Shown here piece after piece: positions 55,352 to 64,000 of a stretch of DNA of 64,000 nt (positions are counted from its first letter, which is position 1; each line of letters starts with the position of its first letter). The notes under the pieces were generated by a model that searched no databases, was not told where the DNA came from, and was given only the letters and a program-made list of their open reading frames with translations. Position numbers and translations under genes: made by a program. Source of the DNA: Paucibacter sp. KCTC 42545. GTDB lineage: Bacteria > Pseudomonadota > Gammaproteobacteria > Burkholderiales > Burkholderiaceae_C. The stretch covers positions 2,728,001 to 2,792,000 of the forward strand of contig NZ_CP013692.1 in assembly GCF_001477625.1 (NCBI RefSeq). The letters are read 5' to 3'.

Positions 55352-55984
55352 CTACTTCTCGGCCAGCAAATTGCGCAGCTTCACAAAGGCCAGCGCCGCC
55401 ATGATGGCGTCGTTGAGTGCGTTGTGGGCGCGGCGCTCGGGCAGGCCCAGGTCCTGCATCAAGGTGGCCAGGCGCAGATCGATGCTGGCGCCATGCTGAT
55501 AAGGCGGCAGATGGCGCTGCTTCCAGTCGTAATACATCGAGGAGATTTCCAGCTTGGGCTGGGGCAGCCCCAGGCCCAGCAGCGGAAAGATGGCGCGGTT
55601 GATCAGCGCCACATCGAATTCCAGGTAGTAGCCCACCAAGGGCCGCGGGCCGATGAAGTGCAGCAACTGGCGCATCGCGGTGTCAATGTCCACCCCGCCC
55701 GCCACGTCTTGCGCCAGCAGGCCATGGACCTTGACGGCCTCCGCCGAGATGGCTTTCTTCTCGGGCCGCACCAGCAGGTCCAGGCGCTGACTGCTCAGCA
55801 CCCGATTGCCCTTGATGCGTACCGCGCCGATGGCAATGATCTCGTCACGCTGCGGATCCAGGCCGGTGGTTTCGCAGTCCAGTGACACCCACTCGTCCTC
55901 CGGCGGCGCCTCGAACATCGGCGCGAAGGCCGGCTCACCCAGGTGGTAGAGCAACCAGCGGCGTTTGATTTGTTGCCAGAGCAT
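55352..55984 (-). CDS. 3'-5' exonuclease, DnaQ-like (DEDDh)
   Basis: A 210-residue exonuclease of the DNA polymerase III epsilon superfamily. Catalytic residues are visible: DCETTG (D and E of motif I), FDVALINR (motif II D) and HNALNDA (motif III H and D). It lacks the polymerase-binding tail of true DnaQ. In many beta-proteobacteria it lies next to the actP and DUF294 genes. It is 53 bases downstream of the DUF294 gene on the same strand. Confidence 0.9.
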   Translation of the reverse strand: MLWQQIKRRWLLYHLGEPAFAPMFEAPPEDEWVSLDCETTGLDPQRDEIIAIGAVRIKGNRVLSSQRLDLLVRPEKKAISAEAVKVHGLLAQDVAGGVDIDTAMRQLLHFIGPRPLVGYYLEFDVALINRAIFPLLGLGLPQPKLEISSMYYDWKQRHLPPYQHGASIDLRLATLMQDLGLPERRAHNALNDAIMAALAFVKLRNLLAEK

Positions 55985-56037
55985 TTACTGCCCGCCTGAG
56001 GAGGCGCTGCGTGTCACTACGTCAGCCTGGATGCCCA

Positions 56038-57885
56038 TCACAACATATCCAATCGGAAGCGCAGATGCAGCAAGGCACGCAGGCGCTTGACCACGCCCAG
56101 GGTGTCTTTGAGCAGGTGACGATCCTGGCTGGAAAGCTGATCCAGCGCGATGCCGCCGCCCTGCTGGCCTTGCTCCAGCGCGGCCAGGCCGGTCTTGAGT
56201 TTGAGGCCCATGAAGAAGTGCAAGCTGTCGATCAGATCGGTGGCCAGATCGGCCGGCAAATGGTCTTGCGCCGCCAGCGCCTCGATGCGTGCCACCGTGC
56301 TGGTGGCGGTGACCCGGTGGGCCAACGCTAGGCTGCGCACGCCATGCACCAGCGGGAAAGTGCCGGCCCGCTTCAGGTCCAGTTGCTGGCCGTGGCTGTC
56401 ACCCAGATGCAGCAGCTTGTTCCACCAGCCCTGGCCTTGCTCGAACGCATTGATGACGGCACAAAAGCGCGCCAGCAGCGCGTCGTTGTCCAGCACTTGC
56501 TTAAACACTTCGGCCCGCAGCGTCTCCAGCAATATGGCGTCGCCGGCCACCGCATGGGCGTCGATGAAGATGGCCAGGGCCATCAAGCTGTCGGCCGTGG
56601 GCATCAGCAGCCAGCGCCGCACGGTCTGCGCAAATTCGGTGGCGCTGTGGCGCCAGTCCGGGCGGCTGAGCATGATGCCGCCGGGGCATTCGGGGTAGCC
56701 AAAATCGGCCAGGGCTTGCGAGAAGCGCGTGCAGATCTCGGCCAAGTTCACCGGCGGCGTGTAGCCATCGCGCAGCACCAGGCCATTGTCCTGATCGGTC
56801 TTGAGCAACTGCTCGCCACGGCCCTCGCTACCCATCACGAACAAGCAGCTATTGGCCTGCAAGTCTGCAGGCGCAATCAGCTGCCAGGCGCGCTCAAACA
56901 GCTGGGCATTGAGCTCTTGCACCAGGCGCGCAATCAGATTGATCTTGGTGCCGCCGCGGTACAGCAAGGCGATCAAGGCATTGATCTGCTCGGCCGCCAG
57001 GCGCAGCGCTTCCAGACCTTGCGCCTCCTGAATCTGGCGGGTGATGAGGTAGGAGTGATTGGTCAAAAAACTCAGCAAATCGAGCTGATCCAAGGTGCCG
57101 AGGATGCGCGCATCCGGCGCATCGGTTTGGCGCACCACCACCCGGCGCACCTTGTGGCGGATCATGGTGATGAGGGCGTCGAAAAGATAGTCGGTCTCAG
57201 CCACCCAGACCAGCTTGAAGCTGGCCAACTCGCCCACGGCCAGGCGATCCAGCGGCCGGCCATCCAGAATGGCGCGCTGCAAATCATTGCTGCTGAAGAG
57301 GCCGATGCGGGGCGGCTCAGTTTGAGCGTCCTGCACCAGCACATGGTCGCAGCGCTGCTCGGCAAAGCAGCGCGCCACGCTGACGATGTCGGTGTCCGCC
57401 GGCAGCTGATGCACGGCCCGCACGCCCGCCTGCGCCACCCGCGCCAGCCCCAAGGACTGCATCTCATGCTGGCTGCCACGCGCGGCCAGGGCGCTGATCT
57501 TTTTTGACAGATCGGCGAAGAGCATGGCGCTGAAGGTGGCGTTGCTGGAGATCAGCTCATTGACCGCGCCGCGCGCCAGCTGATAGGCCAGCACCTCCTG
57601 CGCCGCCACAAAGCGGCCGCTGACCTTGCCGGCCACCAGGGCGCGGCCGTCAAAAGTGTCCTCAGGCCCGAAGGTGGCGACATGCTCCTCGCCCCCGCCC
57701 ACGCCCTCAAACTGCTGCACAAAGCCTTTGATGATGATGAACAGGTGCTCGGGCACCACGCCCGGCGCCAACAGCACATCGCCGGGCCGGAAGTAGGCGA
57801 TGTCCAGCTGATCGCGCACCAGCTGGCGCTCCGCCAGGCTCAGGCAGTCAAAGGGCGAGGTGTTGAAATTGAAGGCGTTGGGCAC
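56038..57885 (-). CDS. cNMP-binding/CBS/DUF294 nucleotidyltransferase-like protein
   Basis: A 615-residue cytosolic regulator-like protein. Domains in order: cyclic-nucleotide-binding fold (about 10-125; RPGDVLLAPGVVPEHLFIIIKGFV), two CBS domains (about 150-275), a DUF294 nucleotidyltransferase-like domain with GSEGRGEQLLKTDQDNG (the GS and DxD of the fold) and a C-terminal helical substrate-binding domain. It resembles GlnD-like uridylyltransferase architecture, but the target is unknown. It starts with GTG at 57883-57885 without a clear ribosome site. Confidence 0.9.
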   Translation of the reverse strand: MPNAFNFNTSPFDCLSLAERQLVRDQLDIAYFRPGDVLLAPGVVPEHLFIIIKGFVQQFEGVGGGEEHVATFGPEDTFDGRALVAGKVSGRFVAAQEVLAYQLARGAVNELISSNATFSAMLFADLSKKISALAARGSQHEMQSLGLARVAQAGVRAVHQLPADTDIVSVARCFAEQRCDHVLVQDAQTEPPRIGLFSSNDLQRAILDGRPLDRLAVGELASFKLVWVAETDYLFDALITMIRHKVRRVVVRQTDAPDARILGTLDQLDLLSFLTNHSYLITRQIQEAQGLEALRLAAEQINALIALLYRGGTKINLIARLVQELNAQLFERAWQLIAPADLQANSCLFVMGSEGRGEQLLKTDQDNGLVLRDGYTPPVNLAEICTRFSQALADFGYPECPGGIMLSRPDWRHSATEFAQTVRRWLLMPTADSLMALAIFIDAHAVAGDAILLETLRAEVFKQVLDNDALLARFCAVINAFEQGQGWWNKLLHLGDSHGQQLDLKRAGTFPLVHGVRSLALAHRVTATSTVARIEALAAQDHLPADLATDLIDSLHFFMGLKLKTGLAALEQGQQGGGIALDQLSSQDRHLLKDTLGVVKRLRALLHLRFRLDML

Positions 57886-57977
57886 GGTGCTAGAAGCTCA
57901 GGCTAAGCCAGCATTGTGGGCATGGCTGGCTGACATGAGCCTGAGCGGGCAACTCAGCCCTACCCCGCGCACAAGAC

Positions 57978-60900
57978 TCAAGTCGTCAAACTGCCCCACA
58001 CTTTTTCCAGCCGCTTCACGCTGACCGGCTGCGGCGTGCGCAACTCTTGCGCAAACAGGCTGACGCGCAACTCCTCCAGCTGCCAGCGGAAGTCGACCAG
58101 GCGACTGTCCTGCGTACCCTTGAGCTCGATGACGCGGCGCAGATAGCGCTGCTCCAGCGGGCGCAGCTCGGCCAGCAGCTTGGCATCGCGCGCGGGGTCA
58201 GCCCGCAGCTTGTCCAGCCGCGCGGTGATGGCCTTGAGGTAGCGCGGCAGATGCTGCAGCTGGGCCCAAGGCGTGGCGGTGACGACGTTCTTGGGCACCA
58301 GGCGTTGCAGTTGAGCGGTGATGTCATCGCCCACCTCCTTGGCCGCACGGGCGTCCTTGAGCTTGCGGCTGGCAGCGGCAAACTCGATCAGCACCACGCC
58401 GGTCTGGCGCGCCACTTCCTGCGCGATCAGGTTCAGGCGTGCGCGGCCTTCTTCGATCCGCGCCTTGAACTGGAACTCATCTTGCGGCAAGAGCTCGGCC
58501 AGGAAGGCCCGCTCCAGCGCCACGCCGATGATCTGCTCGCGCAGCTCTTCGGCCGTGCCCAGGTTCATATAGAGCACCGACATCTTTTGCAGATCCGGGA
58601 TGTTTTTCTCCAGGAACTTGAGCGGCTCCTTGAGCTGCAAAGCGACCAAGCGGCGCAAGCCCAGGCGGTGCTTGGCGGCCGCCACCTCGGGCTCGTCAAA
58701 GACCTCGATCTCCACATGCGTGCCGCGATCCAGCAGCGCCGGGAAGCCGATCAGCGTCTGTGCACCACGGCGCACTTCCATCAGCTCGGGCAGCTCGCCG
58801 AAGGTCCAGGCGGTGTAGGTCTTGCTGGCGGTGGCTGTTGCCGCAGCCGAAGCTTTGGGCGGTGCCGCCACTTCGGCGCGAATGCCGCCTTTTGCCACCG
58901 GCGGCAAAGGCGCGGAAGGCGCAGCGGCCGTGGCCGGCATCTTCAAAGCCGCCAGCGCCTGGAAAGCCGAGCGTGCCTGCCCGCCCAACTCGGACTTGAG
59001 CGCCGCCAAATGCCGCCCCTGCCCCAGCTGGCGGCCATGTTCGTCCACCACGCGGAAGTTCATGAACAAATGCGGCTGCAATTGCTCCAGCTTGAAGTCA
59101 TTGCGCTGCACGGCAATCTGGCTGCGCTCTTTCACCGCTTTCAGCAGCACATCGACCAGCGGCCCCTGCGCGAATGGGTGCGTGGCGACGAACTCTTTGA
59201 TGAAGTCCGGCAAGGGCACCAGGCGCGAACGCGGGCGTTGATGCAAGCTCTTGAGCAAGGCCATCACCTTGGCCTCCAGCATGCCGGGCACCAGCCACTC
59301 CGAGCGTTCTTCGCTGACTTGATTCAAGGCGTAGATGGGCACGGTGACGGTGACGCCGTCACGCGCATCGCCCGGCTGATGCAGATAGTCGGCCGCGCAG
59401 TCCACACCGCCCAAGCGAATCATCTTGGGGAAGGCGCTGGTGGTGACGCCAGCGGCCTCGTGGCGCATCAACTCCTCGCGGCTGAGGTGCAGCAGCTTGG
59501 GCTCTAACTTCGAGGCATGGCGGTACCAGCGCTCCAGCGTGGCGCCGGAGCACACGTCGGCGGGCAGCTGGCTGTCGTAGTAGGCGTGGATCAACTCATC
59601 GTCGATCAGCACGTCTTGGCGGCGCGATTTGTGCTCCAGCTCCTCGACCTTGGCGATCTGCTTGGCGTTGTGCGCCAAGAAGGGCAAGCGGCTCTCCCAC
59701 TCGCCGTTCACCAGCGCCTCGCGAATGAAGATCTCGCGCGCCGCCTTGGCATCAACATTGCCGAAATTGACCCGGCGGTTGTTGTAGATGACGATGCCGT
59801 AAAGCGTGGCCCGCTCCAGCGCGATCACCTCGGCCGCCTTCTTCTCCCAATGGGGTTCCAGCAGCTGGGTTTTGATCAGGTGGCCGGCAATGCCCGGCAA
59901 CCATTGCGGCTCGATATTGGCAATGCCGCGGCCGAACAAGCGCGTGGTGTCCACCAACTCGGCGGCCACGATCCAGCGGCCCGGCTTCTTGCTCAGATGC
60001 GCGCCGGGATGGCGCCAGAACTTGATGCCGCGCGCGCCCAGATACCACTCGTCCTCGTCGCTCTTGCAACCCAGATTGCCCAGCAAGCCGGCCAACATGC
60101 TCAGGTGCAATTGCTCGTACGTGGCGGGGCTGCCATTCAGGCGCCAGCCATGTTCGGCCACCACGGTGTGGAGTTGCGAGTAGATGTCTTTCCACTCGCG
60201 CACGCGGCGCGGGCTGACGAAGTTTTCGCGCAGCAGGGCTTCATACCGTCGGTTTGAAAGCTTATGTTCGCCGTGGCCACCCTTGGCTTCCTCAATCCAC
60301 TTCCACAGCTTCAGATAGCCCAGGAACTCGCTCTTCTCGTCGTCGAACTTCTTGTGCTTTTCGTCGGCGGCTTGTTGCTGCTCCATCGGCCGGTCGCGCA
60401 CGTCCTGGCCGCTGAGGGCGCTGGCGATGATCAGCACCTCGTTCAAGGCCTCGCGCGAGCGCGCTTCGAGAATCATCCGGCCCACCCGCGGGTCCAGCGG
60501 CAGCTTGGACAATTCCTTGCCCATGGGCGTCAAGTCATTGGCCTCATCCACCGCACCCAATTCATTGAGCAGTTGATAGCCGTCGGCAATCGCCTTGCGG
60601 GGTGGCGGCTCGATGAAGGGGAAATCATCCACCTGCCCCAGGCCTAAGGACTTCATGCGCAGAATCACCCCGGCCAGGGAGGAGCGCAAGATTTCGGGGT
60701 CGGTGAAGCGTGGCCGGGCGAGGTAGTCTTTTTCCTCGTAAAGCCGGATGCAAATGCCGTTACTCACCCGCCCGCAACGGCCGGCGCGCTGGTTGGCCGA
60801 GCTTTGGCTTACCGGCTCGATCTGCAACTGCTCAACCTTGTTGCGATAGCTGTAGCGCTTGACGCGGGCGAGACCTGGGTCAATCACATAGCGGATGCCG

Positions 60901-61874
60901 GGCACGGTCAGGGAGGTCTCGGCCACATTGGTGGCCAAGACGATACGGCGCTGGCCATGCGGCTCAAACACGCGGTCTTGCTCTTGCTGCGACAGGCGCG
61001 CGAACAGCGGCAGCACCTCCACGCCGGGCGGGTGATGTTTGCGCAAGGCCTCGGCGGCTTCCCGAATCTCACGCTCGCCGGGCAGGAAGACCAGAACATC
61101 ACCGCCCCCCTCGCGCCACAACTCGTCCACCGCATCGCAGATGGCGTTATTGAGGTCGTACTCGCGGGATTCTTCAAACGGGCGGTAGCGCTGCTCCACC
61201 GGGAAGGTGCGGCCCGAGACCATCAGCACCGGCGCCGGGCCCTTGCTGGATTCGAAATGCTTGGCGAAACGGTCGGCGTCGATGGTGGCCGAGGTGACGA
61301 TCAGCTTCAGGTCGGGCCGACGCGCCAGCACCTCGCGCAGATAGCCCAGCAAGAAATCAATGTTCAACGAGCGCTCATGCGCCTCGTCGATGATGAGGGT
61401 GTCGTAGGCTTTGAGCAGCGGGTCGGTCTGCGTCTCGGCCAGCAAGATGCCGTCGGTCATCAGCTTGACGCTGGCGCCGGGCTGCAGGCGGTCCTGGAAG
61501 CGCACCTTGTAGCCCACGATTTCGCCCAGCGGCGTCTTCAGCTCATCCGCAATGCGCTTGGCCACGCTGCTGGCGGCAATGCGGCGCGGCTGGGTGTGGC
61601 CGATCAGCTTGCCGGTGTTGGCGCGGCCGCGGCCCAGGGCCAGGGCAATCTTGGGCAGCTGGGTGGTCTTGCCGGAGCCGGTCTCGCCACAGACGATGAT
61701 GACCTGGTGCTCTTGTAGCGCGCGCGCAATGTCATCGCGCCGGGCGGAGACGGGCAGCGATTCCGGGAAGGTGATGGGGGGCAGCGGATTGGCCAACACG
61801 GCACGGGCGGCCGTCGGGTTCTTGCGCTGCGCTGTCGCCTTAGGCGGCTGGGGGGGAGTGGTCTTTTCGTTCAC
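57978..61874 (-). CDS. hrpA: ATP-dependent RNA helicase HrpA
   Basis: A 1298-residue DEAH-box helicase; E. coli HrpA has 1300. Walker A is CGETGSGKT (62-70), the DEAH box is IIDEAHERSLN, followed by SAT and the QRAGRCGR motif VI, then winged-helix/ratchet, OB and DUF3418 domains. It rescues stalled or collided ribosomes. I start at the GTG at 61872-61874 (MNEKTTPPQP) because the frame stays open upstream only by running through argA on the other strand. Confidence 0.93.
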   Translation of the reverse strand: MNEKTTPPQPPKATAQRKNPTAARAVLANPLPPITFPESLPVSARRDDIARALQEHQVIIVCGETGSGKTTQLPKIALALGRGRANTGKLIGHTQPRRIAASSVAKRIADELKTPLGEIVGYKVRFQDRLQPGASVKLMTDGILLAETQTDPLLKAYDTLIIDEAHERSLNIDFLLGYLREVLARRPDLKLIVTSATIDADRFAKHFESSKGPAPVLMVSGRTFPVEQRYRPFEESREYDLNNAICDAVDELWREGGGDVLVFLPGEREIREAAEALRKHHPPGVEVLPLFARLSQQEQDRVFEPHGQRRIVLATNVAETSLTVPGIRYVIDPGLARVKRYSYRNKVEQLQIEPVSQSSANQRAGRCGRVSNGICIRLYEEKDYLARPRFTDPEILRSSLAGVILRMKSLGLGQVDDFPFIEPPPRKAIADGYQLLNELGAVDEANDLTPMGKELSKLPLDPRVGRMILEARSREALNEVLIIASALSGQDVRDRPMEQQQAADEKHKKFDDEKSEFLGYLKLWKWIEEAKGGHGEHKLSNRRYEALLRENFVSPRRVREWKDIYSQLHTVVAEHGWRLNGSPATYEQLHLSMLAGLLGNLGCKSDEDEWYLGARGIKFWRHPGAHLSKKPGRWIVAAELVDTTRLFGRGIANIEPQWLPGIAGHLIKTQLLEPHWEKKAAEVIALERATLYGIVIYNNRRVNFGNVDAKAAREIFIREALVNGEWESRLPFLAHNAKQIAKVEELEHKSRRQDVLIDDELIHAYYDSQLPADVCSGATLERWYRHASKLEPKLLHLSREELMRHEAAGVTTSAFPKMIRLGGVDCAADYLHQPGDARDGVTVTVPIYALNQVSEERSEWLVPGMLEAKVMALLKSLHQRPRSRLVPLPDFIKEFVATHPFAQGPLVDVLLKAVKERSQIAVQRNDFKLEQLQPHLFMNFRVVDEHGRQLGQGRHLAALKSELGGQARSAFQALAALKMPATAAAPSAPLPPVAKGGIRAEVAAPPKASAAATATASKTYTAWTFGELPELMEVRRGAQTLIGFPALLDRGTHVEIEVFDEPEVAAAKHRLGLRRLVALQLKEPLKFLEKNIPDLQKMSVLYMNLGTAEELREQIIGVALERAFLAELLPQDEFQFKARIEEGRARLNLIAQEVARQTGVVLIEFAAASRKLKDARAAKEVGDDITAQLQRLVPKNVVTATPWAQLQHLPRYLKAITARLDKLRADPARDAKLLAELRPLEQRYLRRVIELKGTQDSRLVDFRWQLEELRVSLFAQELRTPQPVSVKRLEKVWGSLTT

Positions 61875-61946
61875 GAGGCGCGGATTATCCGCGCAGGCGA
61901 GGCGGCTGGCCGCAAGCGTCGCTTGTCGCTGCGGCACAATCCGGGC

Positions 61947-63287
61947 ATGAGCCTGGTTTTCCCCCACACCTTCGTCCCCTGGTTTCGCTCCGTCGCGCCC
62001 TATATCCACGCCTACCGAGGGGAAACCTTTGTGGTCGGGATGACCGGTGAGCTGGTCGCCGCAGGCAAATTGAACGCCTTTGTGCAGGACCTGGCGATTT
62101 TGCATGCCATGGGCATCAAGATCGTGCTGGTGCACGGCTTCCGCCCCCAGGTGAACGAGCAGCTCGCCGCCAAGGGCCAGCCCGAACGCTACGCCCAAGG
62201 CATGCGCATCACCGATGCCGTGACGCTGGACTGCGCCCAGGAAGCCGCCGGTCAGCTGCGCTTCGAGATTGAAGCCGCGTTCTCGCAGGGCTTGCCCAAT
62301 ACGCCCATGGCCAATGCGGCGGTGCGGGTGGTGTCAGGCAACTTCCTGACGGCACGGCCCGTGGGCATCGTGGACGGCGTGGACTTCCAGCACAGCGGCG
62401 TGGTGCGCAAGGTGGACGCCACCGCGATTCAAAAAGCCATCGACATCGGCGCCATCGTCTTGCTCTCGCCCTTTGGCTTCTCGCCCACCGGCGAGGCCTT
62501 CAATCTGAGCATGGAAGACGTGGCCACCAGCACCGCCATCGCCCTGCAAGCTGACAAGCTGCTGTTTGTGTGCGAGGTGGACGGTGTTCCCGAAGACCCG
62601 AGCGACCCGGCCAGCGCCATCGACACCGAACTGGCCCTGAAAGACGCCCAGCGCATGCTGGCCGCCGCGCCCAAGCCGACCTCGCCGCTGGATGTGGGCT
62701 TTTACTTGCAGCACTGCGTGCGCGCCTGCCAAGGCGGCGTGGAGCGCTCCCACATCCTGCCGCTGGCGGTGGACGGGGCGCTGCTGCAAGAGGTCTACAC
62801 CCACGACGGCATCGGCACCATGGTGGTGGATGAGAAGCTGGAAAGCCTGCGCGAAGCCAGCTCGGACGATGTGGCCGGCATCATCAATCTGATCGAGCCC
62901 TTCGAGCGCGACGGCACCCTGGTCAAACGCGACCGCACCGAGATCGAACGCGATGTCGAGCTTTACACCGTGATCGAACATGACGGCGTGATCTTCGGCT
63001 GCGCCGCGCTCTACCCCTATGTGGAAGCAAAAACCGCGGAAATGGCGGCGCTGACGGTGTCGCCCGCCGTGCAAGGCCAGGGCGATGGCGACCGCATCTT
63101 GAAGCGGGTCGAGCAGCGCGCCAAGGCCATGGGCATCCCCAGCATCTTTGTGCTGACCACCCGCACCATGCACTGGTTCATCAAGCGCGGCTTTGTCCAG
63201 GTCGACCCCGAGTGGCTACCCGAGGAACGCAAGCGAAAATACAACTGGGACAGGCGCTCGCAGGTCTTGGTCAAGAAGTTGAGCTAA
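61947..63287 (+). CDS. argA: Amino-acid N-acetyltransferase ArgA
   Basis: N-acetylglutamate synthase, first step of arginine synthesis. The protein has 446 residues. The amino-acid kinase domain (about 25-285; [34 protein letters not shown]) is fused to a GNAT domain (about 300-440; [24 protein letters not shown]). Arginine feedback control is typical of this class. It is divergent from hrpA with 72 bases between starts. Confidence 0.95.
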   Translation: MSLVFPHTFVPWFRSVAPYIHAYRGETFVVGMTGELVAAGKLNAFVQDLAILHAMGIKIVLVHGFRPQVNEQLAAKGQPERYAQGMRITDAVTLDCAQEAAGQLRFEIEAAFSQGLPNTPMANAAVRVVSGNFLTARPVGIVDGVDFQHSGVVRKVDATAIQKAIDIGAIVLLSPFGFSPTGEAFNLSMEDVATSTAIALQADKLLFVCEVDGVPEDPSDPASAIDTELALKDAQRMLAAAPKPTSPLDVGFYLQHCVRACQGGVERSHILPLAVDGALLQEVYTHDGIGTMVVDEKLESLREASSDDVAGIINLIEPFERDGTLVKRDRTEIERDVELYTVIEHDGVIFGCAALYPYVEAKTAEMAALTVSPAVQGQGDGDRILKRVEQRAKAMGIPSIFVLTTRTMHWFIKRGFVQVDPEWLPEERKRKYNWDRRSQVLVKKLS

Positions 63288-63376
63288 GTCCGCCGGCCGT
63301 CCACGCCAACAAATTTTTTCCCCGGCGCGCCCCCAAGGCGCGCCATGATTTTTTCAAGCTGAGAAGAGGTAAAGCC

Positions 63377-63649
63377 ATGGCTCGCACCGTGCAATGTGTT
63401 CATCTGAAGAAGGAAGGCGAGGGCCTGGACTTCGCGCCCTACCCCGGTGATCTGGGCAAGCGCATCTATCAAGAGGTCAGCAAGGAAGCCTGGGCTCTGT
63501 GGCTCAAGCACCAGACCATGCTGGTCAACGAGAACCGCCTGAACCTGGCCGATCTGCGCGCCCGCCAATACCTGGCCCGCCAGATGGAGCAGTTCTTCTT
63601 CGGCACCGGCGCTGAAGCCGTGGCCGGCTACGTGCCGCCGGCGGCCTGA
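63377..63649 (+). CDS. yggX: Fe(II)-trafficking protein YggX
   Basis: A 90-residue small protein linked to iron handling and protection of Fe-S clusters from oxidants. The family pattern is [35 protein letters not shown], with the single conserved cysteine at C7, and [14 protein letters not shown]. The ATG at 63377 has AGAGGT 6 bases upstream; the frame is open further 5' but without family similarity. It is 89 bases after argA. Confidence 0.96.
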   Translation: MARTVQCVHLKKEGEGLDFAPYPGDLGKRIYQEVSKEAWALWLKHQTMLVNENRLNLADLRARQYLARQMEQFFFGTGAEAVAGYVPPAA

Positions 63650-63672
63650 GTACGACTCAGCCCCTCCCCTGC

Positions 63673-63701
63673 GCGCCCCTCATGCTGAGCATCAGGGGCG
63701 C
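63673..63701. terminator. Hairpin after yggX
   Basis: GCGCCCCT / AGGGGCGC with an inner ATGC/GCAT stem and loop tga; one C/C mismatch between them. A strong hairpin 23 bases past the stop, but with no T tract. Confidence 0.5.
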
Positions 63702-63838
63702 CATGCGCCAGCCCGGCCCTGCCGGACCAATGGCTCAAATTGAGCCCACAGCGCACACCCGCCAGGCGCAGCCAGCGATCTGAAAGACCCGGTCGGGCCG
63801 CCCGCCCAGCGCCATGGGCAAGCAGCCACCACCCACGA

Positions 63839-63869
63839 AACTCAAACAAGAATCATTCTTGTTTGAGTT
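63839..63869. repeat. 31-bp perfect inverted repeat
   Basis: Arms AACTCAAACAAGAAT and ATTCTTGTTTGAGTT around a single central C. It lies 39 bases upstream of the start of the exported-protein gene at the window edge. It is A/T-rich in GC-rich surroundings, so an operator is more likely than a terminator. Confidence 0.85.
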
Positions 63870-63908
63870 AGACTTCGATCCATCCTGTTTTTTGGTTCGG
63901 AGTTCTCA

Positions 63909-64000
63909 TGCGTCTGCCCAAGCTCGTCAAGCCCCTGCTCTCTCTCGCCTTGCTCAGCGGTATTGCGCTGCAAGCCTCGGCGCAAGACCAACAAGTCCTC
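63909..64000 (+). CDS. N-terminus of an exported protein, truncated by the window end
   Basis: Thirty codons are visible: MRLPKLVKPLLSLALLSGIA then LQASAQDQQVL. This is a normal signal peptide with likely cleavage after ASA. The sequence after the signal resembles the start of some periplasmic binding proteins, for example sulfate-binding ones, but too little is present to name it. A CGGAG ribosome site lies just before the ATG, and the long inverted repeat lies 39 bases further upstream. Confidence 0.8.

Noticed and set aside
61875..62198. 108-residue N-terminal extension of hrpA
   Set aside because: It overlaps argA on the opposite strand, and HrpA of normal length starts at 61874.

Overview
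The window is high-GC, densely packed chromosomal DNA. Gene order and protein families point to a betaproteobacterium of the order Burkholderiales, probably near Roseateles/Paucibacter/Rubrivivax. This is inference: the phenylacetate cluster with a TetR-type PaaR, the DUF485-ActP pair next to a cNMP/CBS/DUF294 protein, and the HDOD-kinase proteins are all typical of that group. I see no IS element, prophage, CRISPR array or rRNA. The only RNA gene I can support is a selenocysteine tRNA.

Layout. 1-4620: amino-acid genes on the minus strand (alaA-like, hom, thrC) running into a left-truncated moeA. 4762-11041: housekeeping genes (Mth938-like protein, Bcp peroxiredoxin, PIN-PhoH ATPase, HAD phosphatase, YidB-like, NlpC/P60 peptidase, one hypothetical). 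11076-22460: a phenylacetate degradation cluster read as paaG-I-K-A-B-C-D-E-paaR-binding protein-paaZ, with divergent paaY and a 14-bp palindromic operator between paaG and paaY. 22543-24446: sensor kinase and receiver-only regulator. 24633-28369: molybdenum cofactor genes moaA, mobA, a GNAT enzyme and a second moeA. 28464-33044: exported cyanophycinase-like protein, DUF502 membrane protein, YceI-like lipoprotein, Mpo1-like protein and a ketopantoate reductase-like protein.

33068-44997 is the most coherent block: a complete selenoprotein formate dehydrogenase island. Formate dehydrogenase alpha is one 1023-residue protein read through an in-frame TGA (Sec196), with a bSECIS-like hairpin just 3' of it. 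It is followed by the beta and gamma subunits, fdhE, selA, selB and tRNA-Sec (selC). Beyond selC lies a compact cassette of a GcvH-like lipoyl protein, a DsrE-like protein and a nitroreductase. fdhD lies upstream. The Moco genes 10 kb away would supply the cofactor for this enzyme.

45136-48106: ApbC/Mrp Fe-S carrier and an ArnT-like glycosyltransferase. 48306-52738: a translationally coupled pair, a predicted pseudokinase fused to HDOD followed by an apparently active Ser/Thr kinase fused to HDOD and GAF. This is the best candidate for a little-described signalling system. 53226-57885: DUF485-ActP acetate uptake plus an exonuclease and a cNMP/CBS/DUF294 protein. 57978-63649: hrpA, argA, yggX. 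The window ends in the first codons of an exported protein preceded by a 31-bp perfect inverted repeat.
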